The notes under the pieces: generated by a model
The model's input: the letters and a program-made list of their open reading frames with translations, nothing else
The model's database searches: none
Told to the model about the DNA's origin: nothing
Assembly: GCA_024648695.1 (NCBI GenBank)
Contig: JACAVV010000019.1
Coordinates: 1 to 64,000 of the forward strand
Reading direction: 5' to 3'
DNA length: 64,000 nucleotides
From: Nitrospina sp.
GTDB taxonomy: Bacteria > Nitrospinota > Nitrospinia > Nitrospinales > JACRGP01
Position numbers and translations under genes: made by a program
Shown here: in pieces, positions 16,680 through 27,722 of the stretch
Layout of the letters: every line of letters starts with the position of its first letter
How positions within the stretch are numbered: the stretch's first letter is position 1

Positions 16680-17693
16680 TCAGGCAACCAATTCGAGTTC
16701 TTCCAAATGCTTGTCTGCTTCGAACCGCACCTCTTCCAGTCCAAATAATTGCTTTAATTTAATAATATTCTCTTTACGGTGGCCCATGAAATTTGAAATG
16801 TTTTTTGACGGCACTCTGAATATCACCCTCTTGTTTACCTGAGGGGTACTTTCAAGGTGCCCCACCATCCGGTCAAAATACAAACGGCTTTCTATCAGAT
16901 ACCTTAACGCAGGATGAAAGGGCCCCGCCACAAAATTTTCCATCAAAGAAGGATCCGGTTGCAATCCCAAACGGATCACCGGAATACCCGCTTTCCCGAG
17001 TTTCACCAATGCTGTTTTCAAGGAGTTAATGGTTTGATCTAAACTCCAGGGCCGGTACTCTCCACTTTCATACAAGCGATGCATTCGGGTTCCCTTTAAA
17101 ACCAGGGAAGGATACAATCGCACGAAATCGGGTTTCCAGCGAATCACCTGATCCACCGATTCCTGAAACCGCAAATCGTCATCACCGGGCAATCCGGGCA
17201 TCAGTTGCAATCCCAGTTTTAAATTCGCCTGTTGAATCCATTTCACTGAGGCAGACATCGTATTCAACGATCCCGGACGACCGGAAAGTTCCAACACCTT
17301 CTCATTTGTAGATTGGATACCCAACTCCACCGTTCGAACGCCTCTTCCCTTCAACCACTCCAGATTGTCAGGATCAATCCAGTCAGGATGCGTAGACAAA
17401 CGAACAGAGGTCACCCACCCGCTTTCAATCCAGGGCTGGACACAGGACAGCAAAAAGGCCTGCCGTTCAATCGGCAATCCGGTAAAGGTACCGCCATAAA
17501 AAGCAACTTCTCTTTTTACGGGCAAATCCCGTTTCGATTGATCACTCAAATACAGATCTAAGGCATTGTCGACTGTCTCGCTATCGGCTTTCTCGCTAAA
17601 TCCGGTTATCTTGTTTTGATTACAAAATACGCAACGATAGGGACAGCCTTCATGAGGAATGTAAACAGGAACGATGAGGTGATCACGAGCCAT
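16680..17693 (-). CDS. Radical SAM protein, Elp3/YhcC-like (COG1243 type)
   Basis: Protein of 337 aa with the radical SAM cluster motif CPYRCVFC (Cx3Cx2C) in IPHEGCPYRCVFCNQ. FYGGTFTGLP and VELGIQSTNEKVL follow, as in the Elp3-type radical SAM core, but no acetyltransferase domain. Genes of this kind are often found directly after rnc. ATG 17693 gives MARDHLIVPVYIPHEG and overlaps the rnc stop by 11 bp, so the genes are translationally coupled; the long track ORF runs back into rnc. A tRNA-modification or porphyrin-related role is possible; the function is not established. Confidence 0.8.
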   Translation of the reverse strand: MARDHLIVPVYIPHEGCPYRCVFCNQNKITGFSEKADSETVDNALDLYLSDQSKRDLPVKREVAFYGGTFTGLPIERQAFLLSCVQPWIESGWVTSVRLSTHPDWIDPDNLEWLKGRGVRTVELGIQSTNEKVLELSGRPGSLNTMSASVKWIQQANLKLGLQLMPGLPGDDDLRFQESVDQVIRWKPDFVRLYPSLVLKGTRMHRLYESGEYRPWSLDQTINSLKTALVKLGKAGIPVIRLGLQPDPSLMENFVAGPFHPALRYLIESRLYFDRMVGHLESTPQVNKRVIFRVPSKNISNFMGHRKENIIKLKQLFGLEEVRFEADKHLEELELVA

Positions 17694-18414
17694 GATTCTC
17701 ACCCTGTCCGCGAACGTTAAAACGCTCCAGCGCCATCTTCGCCGCGGCCTGTTCGGCCTCCTTTTTGCTCTTTCCTTTGCCCTGCCCTTTGTTTTCATTT
17801 TGAACAAAGACAGCCACTTCAAACCGCTTATCGTGATCGGGCCCGGATTCCCCAACCACTTTATAACTTGGAACACAAACCAGTTTATTTTGAGTGTATT
17901 CCTGCAAATCACTTTTAAAGTCACGAAACTGGCAGGTTTGGGCGTATTTTTCCACGTCGCATTTCAAAATCGGAAAAAACACTCGATTGGCCGTTTCCAG
18001 ATCACTGTCCCGGTAAACAGCGCCAACCAGAGCTTCAAATGTATTTGCCAACAAGGAATTCTTTTTTCGGCCACCGGACAGTTCTTCCCCTTTTCCCAAA
18101 AGGAGATACCGGCCCAGATCAATATTACGGGATAATTGCGCGAGGCAGGACTCATTCACCACCGCCGCCCTGATTTTGGACAGGGCCCCTTCGGTGTATT
18201 GGTCGTAACGCTCCACTAGAAAATCACTAACGATTAAATCCAGTACGGAGTCACCCAAAAACTCAAACCGCTCATTGTGCTTCAAGGTACCTGACCTCTC
18301 ATTCACATAGGACTTGTGAGTGAGAGCCTTGTTGAGCAGGAGTAAATTGTTAAAATGGTAGTTTAGAGTTTTTTGTAGGGGTTCCAGGGAAGCTTTTCGT
18401 TCCTCGGATAACAT
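17683..18414 (-). CDS. rnc: Ribonuclease III
   Basis: Double-stranded RNA endonuclease for rRNA and mRNA processing, 243 aa. The catalytic domain has HNERFEFLGDSVLDLI (47-61) with the metal-binding Glu/Asp and a second acidic site near AFEALVGAVYRD. A C-terminal dsRNA-binding domain (about 165-235) starts DFKSDLQEYTQ and ends KKEAEQAAAKMALERF. It is 10 bp downstream of fabF and overlaps the radical SAM gene, inside the fab operon. Confidence 0.96.
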   Translation of the reverse strand: MLSEERKASLEPLQKTLNYHFNNLLLLNKALTHKSYVNERSGTLKHNERFEFLGDSVLDLIVSDFLVERYDQYTEGALSKIRAAVVNESCLAQLSRNIDLGRYLLLGKGEELSGGRKKNSLLANTFEALVGAVYRDSDLETANRVFFPILKCDVEKYAQTCQFRDFKSDLQEYTQNKLVCVPSYKVVGESGPDHDKRFEVAVFVQNENKGQGKGKSKKEAEQAAAKMALERFNVRGQGENHGS

Positions 18415-18424
18415 GACTTACCTT

Positions 18425-19663
18425 TTAATTTGAAAACTGCCTGAATACAATCACGGCATTGGTGCCGCCAAAACCAAAGGAATTGGACATCACCATATTC
18501 AATTTCTTTTCTCTAGCCGTATTGGGCACATAATCCAGATCGCACAAAGGATCCGGTTCTTCCAAATTTATGGTGGGAGGGACGACTCCATTTTTGAGAG
18601 CACCCAAGGCATATATGGCCTCTATTCCGCCTGCGGCACCCAGCAAATGGCCGGTCATGGATTTGGTCGAACTGACCCAGAGATTTTTGGCGTGATCTTT
18701 GAATACCCGTTTGATGGCCATCGTTTCCGTAGCATCCGCCGCCGTGGAAGTGCCGTGGGCATTGATGTAATCAATATCTTCGAAATTAATGCTTCCACTA
18801 TTGAGTGCAAGTTCCATACAACGGGCGGCCCCTTCTCCATCAGGAGAGGTGGCTGTCATGTGGTAGGCGTCACTATTCAACCCATAACCCACCAGCTCGG
18901 CATAAATTCGGGCTCCCCGTTTTTTAGCTGATTCCAGTTCTTCCAGAATCACCAAACCACAACCTTCACCCATCACGAAACCATCCCGGTTTTTATCAAA
19001 GGGACGACTCGCTCGTTCGGGTTCGTCATTACGTGTGGAAAGCGCTTTAGCGGCGGCAAATCCCCCCACACCCAATTCGGTGATCACCGATTCAGATCCA
19101 CCGGCAATCATCACATCGGCTTCTCCCTCGCGGATCAACTTTGCGGCATCACCAATGGAATGGGTTCCGGTCGCACACGCCGTCACAACACAGGTATTAG
19201 GTCCTTTAGCACCGGTTAGAATAGAAACCTGTCCGGAAGCCATATTGGCGATGAGCATGGGAATAAAGAAAGGAGTGATCTTTCGAACTCCCTTTTCCTG
19301 ATAGATGTGAAAATTCTTTTCAAGAGCGGGAAGGCCTCCCAAACCAACGCCCACCAGAACGCCTACCCGTTTGGCGTTTTCCTCAGTAATTTCAAAACCG
19401 GAATCCATCAAAGCCATTTTTGCACACACCACCGCATAGTGAATGAATACATCCATCTTTTTAATTTCTTTATGTTCAATGTATTCCGAAGGATCAAAAC
19501 CCTTCACTTCGCCAGCAATTCGAACGGGAAACTTGGAAGCGTCAAACTTTGTGATCATACCGATACCCGATCGGCCTTCACTAACCGCTTTCAAGTTCTC
19601 TTCCAATCCGATTCCCAGAGGGGAAATCGCCGACATTCCGGTTACTACAACCCGTCTAGTCAT
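18425..19663 (-). CDS. fabF: 3-oxoacyl-ACP synthase II
   Basis: Condensing enzyme for fatty-acid chain elongation, 412 aa. The Cys-His-His triad is complete: Cys163 in TACATGTHS, His303 in [14 protein letters not shown] and His339 in [19 protein letters not shown] is present near the C-terminus. It follows acpP by 9 bp and precedes rnc by 10 bp in a tightly packed operon. Confidence 0.97.
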   Translation of the reverse strand: MTRRVVVTGMSAISPLGIGLEENLKAVSEGRSGIGMITKFDASKFPVRIAGEVKGFDPSEYIEHKEIKKMDVFIHYAVVCAKMALMDSGFEITEENAKRVGVLVGVGLGGLPALEKNFHIYQEKGVRKITPFFIPMLIANMASGQVSILTGAKGPNTCVVTACATGTHSIGDAAKLIREGEADVMIAGGSESVITELGVGGFAAAKALSTRNDEPERASRPFDKNRDGFVMGEGCGLVILEELESAKKRGARIYAELVGYGLNSDAYHMTATSPDGEGAARCMELALNSGSINFEDIDYINAHGTSTAADATETMAIKRVFKDHAKNLWVSSTKSMTGHLLGAAGGIEAIYALGALKNGVVPPTINLEEPDPLCDLDYVPNTAREKKLNMVMSNSFGFGGTNAVIVFRQFSN

Positions 19664-19672
19664 TCACTGTCC

Positions 19673-19906
19673 CTAATTGGTATGGCTTGAGATATAGTCT
19701 ATTGCATTCTGTACGGTACTTATTTTTTCTGCGGCATCATCGGGAATTTCGATATCGAACTCTTCCTCCAAAGCCATCACCAATTCAACGGTGTCCAGTG
19801 AATCGGCTCCCAAGTCTTCGACAAACTTTGCCGTACCGGTCACCTGCTTCTCATCCACACCCAATTGGTCTACGATAATATCCATGACTTTTTTTTCAAT
19901 TGACAT
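19673..19906 (-). CDS. acpP: Acyl carrier protein
   Basis: Acidic 77-aa carrier protein with the phosphopantetheine attachment site Ser36 in [18 protein letters not shown]. It is the substrate carrier for the surrounding FabD/H/G/F enzymes. It lies between fabG and fabF, the usual order. Confidence 0.98.
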   Translation of the reverse strand: MSIEKKVMDIIVDQLGVDEKQVTGTAKFVEDLGADSLDTVELVMALEEEFDIEIPDDAAEKISTVQNAIDYISSHTN

Positions 19907-19932
19907 TTTATAAACACTCCTTAATGGTAGTA

Positions 19933-20673
19933 TTACATCAACATCCCACCGTTTATATTAATCACTTGTCCAGTAATATACTTCGCCCGTTCCGACACTA
20001 AAAAGCTAACTCCGTATGCAACCTCTTCCGGGGTTCCAAATCGCGTCAGAGGAATTTTTTCCAACAGGTCCTTCTTGATTTGGTCATCCAGTTTATCCGT
20101 CATTTCCGTTTCAATAAAACCAGGCGCTATGGCGTTTACAGTAATGCCACGGGCCGCCACTTCACGGGCCATGGTTTTCGTCAGACCAATCATTCCCGCT
20201 TTCGAGGCAGTGTAATTAGCCTGGCCAAAATTTCCTGATAAACCGACCACCGAAGAAATATTGACTATCGAACCGGATTTTTGCTTGATCATTTGCTTCA
20301 TTGCTAATTGACCACACAAAAACGTTCCCTTCAGGTTCACACGAATCACTTCATCCCAATCCTCTTCCTTCATCCTCATCATCAATCCATCACGGGTAAT
20401 ACCGGCGTTATTAACGAGAATATCGACCGCCTTGTGTTCTTTTGAAAGAGTTTGAAACACCTCCTGAATTTCTTCAGAATTTGAAACGTCCATTCGGATT
20501 GCATGTGCGTCACCACCCTGATCCCGAATAATTTTAGCAGTATCCTCTGCGACCTCCAGACGTGTGCCTGCCAAAAATACTTTAGCACCTTGTCGGGCCA
20601 ATTCCGAGGAAATGGCTTTTCCAATTCCCCTGCCTCCTCCGGTGACCAATGCGAGTTTATCCTTTAACTCCAT
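19933..20673 (-). CDS. fabG: 3-oxoacyl-ACP reductase
   Basis: NADPH-dependent short-chain dehydrogenase of 246 aa reducing beta-ketoacyl-ACP. The cofactor motif is [10 protein letters not shown] (11-20), NNAG lies at 88-91, and the catalytic Ser140/141, Tyr154 and Lys158 (YTASKAG) are intact. It ends in the classic [10 protein letters not shown]-type C-terminus. It sits 15 bp after fabD in the operon. Confidence 0.97.
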   Translation of the reverse strand: MELKDKLALVTGGGRGIGKAISSELARQGAKVFLAGTRLEVAEDTAKIIRDQGGDAHAIRMDVSNSEEIQEVFQTLSKEHKAVDILVNNAGITRDGLMMRMKEEDWDEVIRVNLKGTFLCGQLAMKQMIKQKSGSIVNISSVVGLSGNFGQANYTASKAGMIGLTKTMAREVAARGITVNAIAPGFIETEMTDKLDDQIKKDLLEKIPLTRFGTPEEVAYGVSFLVSERAKYITGQVININGGMLM

Positions 20674-20688
20674 AAAACATCAAACCTC

Positions 20689-21624
20689 TTAGGTTAATTC
20701 CGCTACCGTTTTATTCAATGATTCCAAATCGCCGGCCTGGTAACAGTTTATCTTCTTAATAAAACGTCGCATCAATCCGGATAAAACCCGTCCAGGTCCA
20801 ATTTCTATTACCGTATCGACCCCTTCCCGTTCCAAAAGTTCCATGGTTTCGACCCAGCGAACGGTCGAACACACTTGGCTAACCAGGGATTCCCTCGCTT
20901 CAGCCCCCTGCGTTATCAATTTGGCATCCACATTGGTGATAATGGGAGTCGAAAAATCTTCAAACCCCGTTTGTTCTAATTCTTTTTGGAGCTTCACTTC
21001 GGCGGGTTTCATTAAGGAACAGTGAAACGCTGAACTGACTGGGAGCAAAACAGATTTTTTTGCACCGGCCTTCTTGGCTTCCTCAATCACCCGTTCGACA
21101 CATTCTTTATTTCCCGCTATAACGGTTTGTTCAGGACTGTTCAGATTTGCAGGTTGTACAACACCCTTTTGGGAAGATTGCTGTTGGCAAATTTCAAGGA
21201 TTTTATCAACGGGCAATCCGATAATTGCCGCCATGGCCCCTGTCCCTACCGGCACCGCCTCTTGCATAAAGCGGCCTCGCATATGAACTAACCGGACAGC
21301 GTCCAAAAACCGGATCGAACCTGAGGCAACCAATGCAGAATATTCTCCAAGGCTGTGACCCGCATTGACATCGGATTCTATACCATGTTCCCTCAAGGTT
21401 TTCAAGGCTATAATACTATGAGTTAATATAGCAGGTTGCGTGATCTCGGTCAGTTGCAGTTTTTCTTCAGGACCGTTGATACAAATATCTGCCAAATTGA
21501 TCCCAATGGCATGTCCTGCCTGCTCAAACATCTCTCTGCTTTCAGACCGGTTTTCAAAAAAGTCCTTCCCCATGCCAACGGATTGCGACCCTTGCCCCGG
21601 AAATAAAAAACCTATTTTCGCCAT
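20689..21624 (-). CDS. fabD: Malonyl-CoA:ACP transacylase
   Basis: Loads malonyl units onto ACP; 311 aa. It shows FPGQGSQSVGMG at the N-terminus, the nucleophile Ser91 in GHSLGEYSAL, and His201 in SSAFHCSLM. It lies between fabH and fabG. Confidence 0.97.
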   Translation of the reverse strand: MAKIGFLFPGQGSQSVGMGKDFFENRSESREMFEQAGHAIGINLADICINGPEEKLQLTEITQPAILTHSIIALKTLREHGIESDVNAGHSLGEYSALVASGSIRFLDAVRLVHMRGRFMQEAVPVGTGAMAAIIGLPVDKILEICQQQSSQKGVVQPANLNSPEQTVIAGNKECVERVIEEAKKAGAKKSVLLPVSSAFHCSLMKPAEVKLQKELEQTGFEDFSTPIITNVDAKLITQGAEARESLVSQVCSTVRWVETMELLEREGVDTVIEIGPGRVLSGLMRRFIKKINCYQAGDLESLNKTVAELT

Positions 21625-21656
21625 ATTTTCTTTTCGTCCACTTTAATAAATTTTAC

Positions 21657-22658
21657 TTACCACCGAATCACCACAGCACCCCAGGTAAGCCCTGCGCCCA
21701 AACCCGTAATTAACACCAGGTCGCCTGCCTTCATTTTCCCGCTCGAATTGGCTTCATGCAGGGCTATAGGTATAGCAGCACCCGAAGTGTTGCCATATTT
21801 ATGAATATTGATAAAGGTTTTTTCCTCCGGAAAATCCAGGCGCTCTGCCACCGAATCAATAATTCGCTTGTTTGCCTGGTGAGGCACCATCCAATCAATA
21901 TCTTCAGGGCTCAGACCATTGAACTCAAGAGCTTCCTTTGCAACCTCGACCATTTTTTTAACAGCCATTTTGAAGGTCGTGTTCCCTACCATCTTGATAC
22001 AATATTGTTTCTCGTCAATCGCTTCATGAGTCACGGAAGTTTTGCCGATTCCACCGGGAACACTGATAATATGAGATTGATTGCCATCGGAATAAATATG
22101 TGAAGATAACACCCCACATTCCCTTTCCGCTTCCACCCCTTTAAGAACCGCCGCTCCTGCTCCATCCCCAAACAAAATACAGGTGGTCCGATCGGTCCAA
22201 TCAAGAATCCTGGAATTGACTTCACTGCCGATAATCAGAATATTTTTGTATCGCCCTGATTTAATATATTGTTCCGCGATAGACATGGCGTAAATAAACC
22301 CCGAGCACACGGCGGATACATCATAAGCCGCGGCCTTACCCGCACCAATTTCCTTTTGAACAAAACAGGCCGTCGAAGGGAAAATCACATCCGGTGTAGA
22401 AGTTGCGACAATGATCAAATCGATATCCTGCGCTTCAGTGTTCGCACATTCCAGAGCCATTTTTGCCGCTTCAGCGGCCATTGTGGAAGAACACTCGTCT
22501 TTGGCGGCAATCCGCCGTTCCTGAATTCCGGTTCGCGTTCGAATCCAGGTGTCTGAGGTATCCAGCATTTTTTCCAGATCAAAGTTACTAAGAACTTTTT
22601 CTGGAAGATACGCACCGGTACCGGCTACAACTGCTTTAATGCTTGGGAGTTTGTTCAT
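21657..22658 (-). CDS. fabH: 3-oxoacyl-ACP synthase III
   Basis: Starts fatty-acid synthesis by condensing acyl-CoA with malonyl-ACP; 333 aa. The triad is Cys118 (VSAVCSGFIY), His260 (VPHQANKRI) and Asn290 (KYGNTSGAA). It sits 18 bp downstream of plsX. Confidence 0.97.
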   Translation of the reverse strand: MNKLPSIKAVVAGTGAYLPEKVLSNFDLEKMLDTSDTWIRTRTGIQERRIAAKDECSSTMAAEAAKMALECANTEAQDIDLIIVATSTPDVIFPSTACFVQKEIGAGKAAAYDVSAVCSGFIYAMSIAEQYIKSGRYKNILIIGSEVNSRILDWTDRTTCILFGDGAGAAVLKGVEAERECGVLSSHIYSDGNQSHIISVPGGIGKTSVTHEAIDEKQYCIKMVGNTTFKMAVKKMVEVAKEALEFNGLSPEDIDWMVPHQANKRIIDSVAERLDFPEEKTFINIHKYGNTSGAAIPIALHEANSSGKMKAGDLVLITGLGAGLTWGAVVIRW

Positions 22659-22676
22659 GCAAAGACAGGGAAGGTA

Positions 22677-23855
22677 TTACGTTTTAGGTTCCGTCTCAGT
22701 AGATTCTTCATCTTTAGTGGAAGCTTGAGCTTCCTCAGGAGGATGATCCACTTCTTGTTCTTGATGGTGGTTGTTATTATTATTTTCTTCAGGTTTCGGA
22801 CTGAAGGCTATATCTTTTAACTGCTTCCATAATGCACCCCGAGACCAGATATCCAGATCCTTCAGGTTGGATTCAATATCTTCCATGATATGCTCATTAA
22901 TTTTTTTCTCGATCAATTCCCGTGCCCGGTTAATCGCATTCTTGATTGCTTTGGGATTGGACCTCCCATGCGCAATAATACATACCCCGTTAACACCCAA
23001 CAAGGGGGCACCGCCTGTTTCAGAATAATCTATCGATTTTTTTTCTTTATCCAGATAGGGTTTGATCAAAAGATAACCCAGTTTGCTCAACCAATTCGAT
23101 TTAAAAACTTTCTTCAAATGCCTGGAAATCATTTCCGCCATACTTTGGCTGATCTTTAAAGCAACGTTTCCAGTAAAACCATCACAAACAATCACGTCCG
23201 CATGCCCCCGGTACACTTCCTTAGCCTCCACATTTCCGATAAAATTGATATGGGATTTCTTAAGCATATGAAACACCGTCTTGGTAATCTCATTGCCCTT
23301 TCCATCCTCTTCACCAATACTCAGCAAACCGACCTCGGGGGACTCTTTTTCCAACACAAATTTTGCGAGAACATGACCCATGATTCCAAACTGAAACAAT
23401 TGAAGCGCTTTACAATCGACATTGGCCCCGGCGTCCAGCATTATGGCCGAGCCTTTCGATGTAGGCAATTGCACCGCTATGGCGGGCCGGTCCACTCCTT
23501 TGAGTGGCCTTAATATAACCGTTGAATAGGCTAAAACCGCACCTGTATTTCCTGCACTGACAAAGGCATCGGCTTCACCGGATTTAATGAAGTCGACCCC
23601 CACTTTCATGGACGAATTTTTTTTTTTGCGAAGCGCCTTGGCAGGAACATCATCCATCTCCACCACCTCTTCGGCGTGTTCAACGCGAATCGGCAGATCC
23701 CTCCAGCCCTTGAACTTATCCAATTGGGCAAGAACCACTTCGGATTTACCCGTCAGGATAATTTCGATATTGTACTCCCTGGCAGCAAGTATAGCCCCTT
23801 CCACAATGGCGTGGGGGGCATTGTCACCACCCATGGCATCTACGACAATCCTCAT
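22677..23855 (-). CDS. plsX: Phosphate acyltransferase PlsX with low-complexity C-terminal tail
   Basis: Makes acyl-phosphate from acyl-ACP for phosphatidic acid synthesis. The N-terminus IVVDAMGGDNAPHAIVEGA and the motif DGFTGNVALK are diagnostic, followed by GGAPLLGVNGVCIIAHG. The enzyme core ends near residue 345. About 40 further residues form a disordered, acidic extension (NNNNNHH, then Glu/Thr-rich), longer than usual. The gene sits 124 bp after rpmF in the conserved yceD-rpmF-plsX-fabH order. Confidence 0.95.
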   Translation of the reverse strand: MRIVVDAMGGDNAPHAIVEGAILAAREYNIEIILTGKSEVVLAQLDKFKGWRDLPIRVEHAEEVVEMDDVPAKALRKKKNSSMKVGVDFIKSGEADAFVSAGNTGAVLAYSTVILRPLKGVDRPAIAVQLPTSKGSAIMLDAGANVDCKALQLFQFGIMGHVLAKFVLEKESPEVGLLSIGEEDGKGNEITKTVFHMLKKSHINFIGNVEAKEVYRGHADVIVCDGFTGNVALKISQSMAEMISRHLKKVFKSNWLSKLGYLLIKPYLDKEKKSIDYSETGGAPLLGVNGVCIIAHGRSNPKAIKNAINRARELIEKKINEHIMEDIESNLKDLDIWSRGALWKQLKDIAFSPKPEENNNNNHHQEQEVDHPPEEAQASTKDEESTETEPKT

Positions 23856-23979
23856 TGTCTTGCAAAACTCCCCAATAAGGTTTTTTTACGTGACAAAATT
23901 TCGATTTGGCAATGAAATGGGACAAAAAGGAAATTTATCAGGATTTCATTCATGTTTCGCAAAAAAAAAACGCAATTCA

Positions 23980-24162
23980 CTAAACGATTTCTACTTCCAT
24001 AACTTCTTTATCTTTGTAATACCCACAATGCGGACAAATATGATGCGGTCTTTTAATTTCGTGACATTGCGGACACTCATTAAAAGCGGGAACTCTTAAA
24101 TGATCGTGAGCTCTACGCATTTTTGAACGCGACCGGGATGTTTTCTTCTTTGGGACTGCCAT
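23980..24162 (-). CDS. rpmF: 50S ribosomal protein L32
   Basis: A 60-aa ribosomal protein: [19 protein letters not shown] start and a zinc ribbon with CPQC and CPHC. It lies 10 bp after the DUF177 gene and upstream of plsX, the standard arrangement. Confidence 0.97.
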   Translation of the reverse strand: MAVPKKKTSRSRSKMRRAHDHLRVPAFNECPQCHEIKRPHHICPHCGYYKDKEVMEVEIV

Positions 24163-24172
24163 ACTTCCTCCT

Positions 24173-24703
24173 TTACTGCAATCTTTCTTTTAAGTCTTTC
24201 AAACCCGCTAACCGGGGATCGATATCATCTTCCAATAAACACTCACAGGAATCATTATTCAAATTGATACCGCATTGGCCACAGAGACCTTTACAGTCTT
24301 CTGAACATAAACAGATTTGCGGAACCTCCAGCAAAATCTGGTCATGAACCGTCTGCGTCAGATTAATATGATGACCGGTATAACATTCCGTTTCAATCTC
24401 GGAAGAATGGATTTCGCTTTCGGGCTCCCATTCCTGCGTTGGATTTTTTGGAACAAACCGGGCCGAAACCTTGCCTTTAATTTCCTGGCGAACAGGCTCC
24501 AGACATCTCGCACAAAGAACGATTAAAACGGTTTGAACATTTCCGTTCAAATAGATTTCATCTTCCAGTCTGTCCAATCGGCCGGAAACCCTTACCGAAT
24601 CGTCCAAACGGGTATCTTCCTGATCTATTTTGAAGTGGTTCTTATCTTCCTGTAATTCGAATTGCAGACCCTCTTCCGGAATTTCGTCGACGTCAAAAAT
24701 CAT
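24173..24703 (-). CDS. DUF177 / YceD-family protein
   Basis: Protein of 176 aa with the DUF177 signature [14 protein letters not shown] and a C-terminal Cys cluster, [15 protein letters not shown], common in non-enterobacterial YceD proteins. The family is linked to 23S rRNA or ribosome biogenesis, and is nearly always next to rpmF, as here. It is the probable first gene of the fatty-acid operon. An 8-bp inverted pair (ATTTTAGG 24752-24759 / CCTAAAAT 24784-24791) lies upstream and could be an operator for this operon; this is speculative. Confidence 0.88.
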   Translation of the reverse strand: MIFDVDEIPEEGLQFELQEDKNHFKIDQEDTRLDDSVRVSGRLDRLEDEIYLNGNVQTVLIVLCARCLEPVRQEIKGKVSARFVPKNPTQEWEPESEIHSSEIETECYTGHHINLTQTVHDQILLEVPQICLCSEDCKGLCGQCGINLNNDSCECLLEDDIDPRLAGLKDLKERLQ

Positions 24704-24849
24704 AATTAAAAGAACCGGTTTGATAGGAATCGATGAATCTTAAATATCTGTATTTTAGGATCCTAACAGGCGGGGGTCATGAGCCTAAAATGTTATCTTT
24801 ATTTAGAATCCCAGTCAAGGAAAATATAAAGTTCTTTGCTTAAGCAAAA

Positions 24850-25728
24850 TTATGCACGAGGATGGAATTGATCGTGAATCTGTTTCATGCGCTCCTGCAA
24901 AATATGAGTGTATATTTGCGTGGTCGATATGTCGGAATGGCCGAGCATTTGTTGCACCGAACGTAAATCGGCGCCCCGCTCCAGCAGATGAGTGGCAAAG
25001 GCGTGCCTTAAAGTATGTGGTGAAATCGGCGTGTGGATATTAGCTTTTAGGGCATATTGTTTCAATAACTTCCAAAACCCCTGACGAGTCATTTTCCTTC
25101 CCAGCCGGGTCACAAATATTTCCGGAACATTATTTCCTTTCAATAACTGAGGGCGCGAAAGATTCAGGTATTCGTTTACTGCGGACCTGGCAACCTCTCC
25201 TATGGGAACAATTCTTTCCTTACTCCCTTTCCCCATCGATCTTAGATAACCTACTTGAAAATTCAAATCGCTTTTTTTTAATGCAATCAGTTCCGAAACA
25301 CGTAAGCCGGAAGCGTACAAAATTTCAAGCATTGCCCGGTCCCTGATTCCCAACACATTTTCCAAATTGGGACTTTTCATAAGGGCATCAATTTCGTCAA
25401 AAGATAACACCCCAGGGACTTTTCTCCATAATTTAGGAGTTTCAATAATTTCGACAGGATTACTTTTAATAAATTTCTCACTTGTTAAAAAACGAAAAAA
25501 AGCTTTTAATGAGGAAATACACCGGGCAATGGAAGCGGCGGATAATTTTTTTTGGTGCAAATCAATCAAAAAAGTCTGAATGTCGCCGGTTTTTATTGAT
25601 TCTAAAGGTTTTTCTTTAAAAAACTGAAAAAACTTGTTAATGTCTCTGCTATATCCATCCACTGTATTCGGGGCGTGCCTTTTTTCCAGGGATAAATAAG
25701 CTAAAAACTCTTTTTGTAAAAATTCCAT
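24850..25728 (-). CDS. xerD: Tyrosine recombinase XerC/XerD-type
   Basis: Site-specific recombinase of 292 aa for chromosome dimer resolution. All catalytic residues are present: Arg143 (SGLRVSEL), Lys167 (GKGSKERIVP), His238 and Arg241 (HTLRHAFATHLLERG), His264 (LGHSDIST) and Tyr273 (IYTHI). The N-terminal SAM-like domain covers about 1-95. The short uniform length and lack of nearby mobile genes favour a housekeeping XerD/XerC over an integrase. It is divergent from typA. Confidence 0.88.
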   Translation of the reverse strand: MEFLQKEFLAYLSLEKRHAPNTVDGYSRDINKFFQFFKEKPLESIKTGDIQTFLIDLHQKKLSAASIARCISSLKAFFRFLTSEKFIKSNPVEIIETPKLWRKVPGVLSFDEIDALMKSPNLENVLGIRDRAMLEILYASGLRVSELIALKKSDLNFQVGYLRSMGKGSKERIVPIGEVARSAVNEYLNLSRPQLLKGNNVPEIFVTRLGRKMTRQGFWKLLKQYALKANIHTPISPHTLRHAFATHLLERGADLRSVQQMLGHSDISTTQIYTHILQERMKQIHDQFHPRA

Positions 25729-25832
25729 CGTATCAACCCCGGCTCTCAGAATAGTTTCATTTCCGTACCATTATTCTACTAAACATATATAAAATCAATA
25801 GCTTAGATACTGTTCTACTCGAAAGACCCATT

Positions 25833-27659
25833 ATGGACCAAAATAAAATTAGAAATATCGGGATCATTGCCCACGTCGACCACGGAAAAACCACTATGGT
25901 GGATTGTCTCCTCAAACAAAGCGGTATGTTCCGTTCCGGCGAACTGGTGGGACAATGCATCATGGACAAAAACGAACTGGAAAAAGAGCGTGGCATCACC
26001 ATTTTTTCCAAAAATGCGGCGATTGAATACAAAAACCACAAAATTAATATCGTCGACACCCCCGGTCATGCGGACTTTGGCGGGGAGGTGGAACGCATTA
26101 TGAAAATGGTAAACGGCGTTCTCCTTTTAGTCGATGCCGCAGAGGGTCCCATGCCTCAAACCCGATTTGTCCTCAAGAAATCACTGGAAATGGGATTGAA
26201 ACCCATAGTCGTCATCAACAAAATCGACCGCACGGGAGCCGATCCCCATCAGGCAGTGGACCAGGTGTTTGACTTGTTTGTCAATTTGGGCGCTAATGAT
26301 GATCAACTGGATTTTCCTGTCATCTACACCTCCGCCAAGGCAGGGTACGCAAAGACCTCTCCAGAGGGTGAGAACCTGGAAATGACCGAGGTTCTGGATC
26401 TCATCATCGACAAGGTGGAACCCCATCAAGGTGACCCGGAAGCTGGGTTTCAAATGTTGGTCACCTCGATCGACTACAATGATTATGTCGGCCGAATCGC
26501 AATCGGAAAAATTGAGCGCGGAAAGGTACAAAATAAAAAAACATATTCTCTGATCCGCAAAAATGGCGAGGTTGATAATTTCTCTATCAACAAACTTCTG
26601 GCCTATGACGGCCTGGGTGAAAAAGAAGTGGCTGAAGGTTTTACTGGAGATATCATCGGTATTGCCGGAATGAAAGATGTCGATATTGGTGAAACCATCA
26701 CGGACGTGGACACTCCGGAACCGCTTCCGGTTATCGTGATTGAGGAACCCACTTTGTCCATCAACTTTATCGCGAACGATTCCCCCTTTGCGGGCCGGGA
26801 GGGAAAGTTTGTAACTGCGCGCCAGATGAAAGATCGCCTGTTTCGTGAAGCAAAGTCGAATGTGGCCTTAAAGGTGGAAGAAACTGATCAGGCTGATACA
26901 ATCAAGGTCTCGGGGCGTGGAGAATTGCATCTGACCATCCTGATCGAAACCATGCGGCGTGAAGGGTACGAATTCGCCATCTCTCGCCCTGAGGTAGTTA
27001 TTAAAAAGATCGATAAGGTTTACCACGAGCCTGAAGAGTTTGTAGTCATCGATATTCAAGACGATTTTACAGGTGCTGTCATTGAGGCAATGGGGGGCCG
27101 AAAGGGAACACTGAAACAAATGGAAACCCTGAACGATGGAACAGTGCGCCTGGAATTCGTGGTTCCTTCACGGGGCTTGTTCGGGTTTCGTTCCGAATTT
27201 CTCACCATGACCAAGGGAACGGGTATACTCAACCGAACCTTTCACAATTACATTCCCCATTGCGGAGACATACCGTCAAGATCCAACGGGGTGTTGATTG
27301 CTTTGGAAAATGGTGCGACCACGGGATACTCTATTTTCAACCTGCAGGAACGCGGCAGAATTTTTGTTGGACCGGGAGTTGATGTGTATCCTGGAATGAT
27401 TGTCGGAGAAAACAGTAAAAATAGCGATTTGATAGTCAACATCTGCAAGCAGAAAAAGTTGACCAACATGAGGGCCTCAGGCTCGGACGAAAACATCCTG
27501 CTAACCCCTCCCCTGAAAATGACTCTTGAGCAAATCCTGGGATTTATCAACGAGGACGAATTTGCCGAAATCACGCCGGAAGACATCCGTCTCAGAAAAA
27601 GGATCCTCGACCCTCATTTGCGCAAGCGCGATTCCAAATCGAGTGCGACTTTCGCCTGA
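25833..27659 (+). CDS. typA: Ribosome-associated GTPase TypA/BipA
   Basis: Translational GTPase of 608 aa that aids 50S assembly and stress growth. The G-domain motifs are [29 protein letters not shown] and NKIDR. The EF-G-like domains and the BipA-specific C-terminal domain follow, with [11 protein letters not shown] and [13 protein letters not shown]. It starts at ATG 25833 in a 104-bp divergent gap with xerD. Confidence 0.96.
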   Translation: MDQNKIRNIGIIAHVDHGKTTMVDCLLKQSGMFRSGELVGQCIMDKNELEKERGITIFSKNAAIEYKNHKINIVDTPGHADFGGEVERIMKMVNGVLLLVDAAEGPMPQTRFVLKKSLEMGLKPIVVINKIDRTGADPHQAVDQVFDLFVNLGANDDQLDFPVIYTSAKAGYAKTSPEGENLEMTEVLDLIIDKVEPHQGDPEAGFQMLVTSIDYNDYVGRIAIGKIERGKVQNKKTYSLIRKNGEVDNFSINKLLAYDGLGEKEVAEGFTGDIIGIAGMKDVDIGETITDVDTPEPLPVIVIEEPTLSINFIANDSPFAGREGKFVTARQMKDRLFREAKSNVALKVEETDQADTIKVSGRGELHLTILIETMRREGYEFAISRPEVVIKKIDKVYHEPEEFVVIDIQDDFTGAVIEAMGGRKGTLKQMETLNDGTVRLEFVVPSRGLFGFRSEFLTMTKGTGILNRTFHNYIPHCGDIPSRSNGVLIALENGATTGYSIFNLQERGRIFVGPGVDVYPGMIVGENSKNSDLIVNICKQKKLTNMRASGSDENILLTPPLKMTLEQILGFINEDEFAEITPEDIRLRKRILDPHLRKRDSKSSATFA

Positions 27660-27722
27660 GAATATCTGAGATCAAAGGTTTTTGGGGTGAATTGCAAAAA
27701 ATGAACTGCTAAAATTGCGGAC

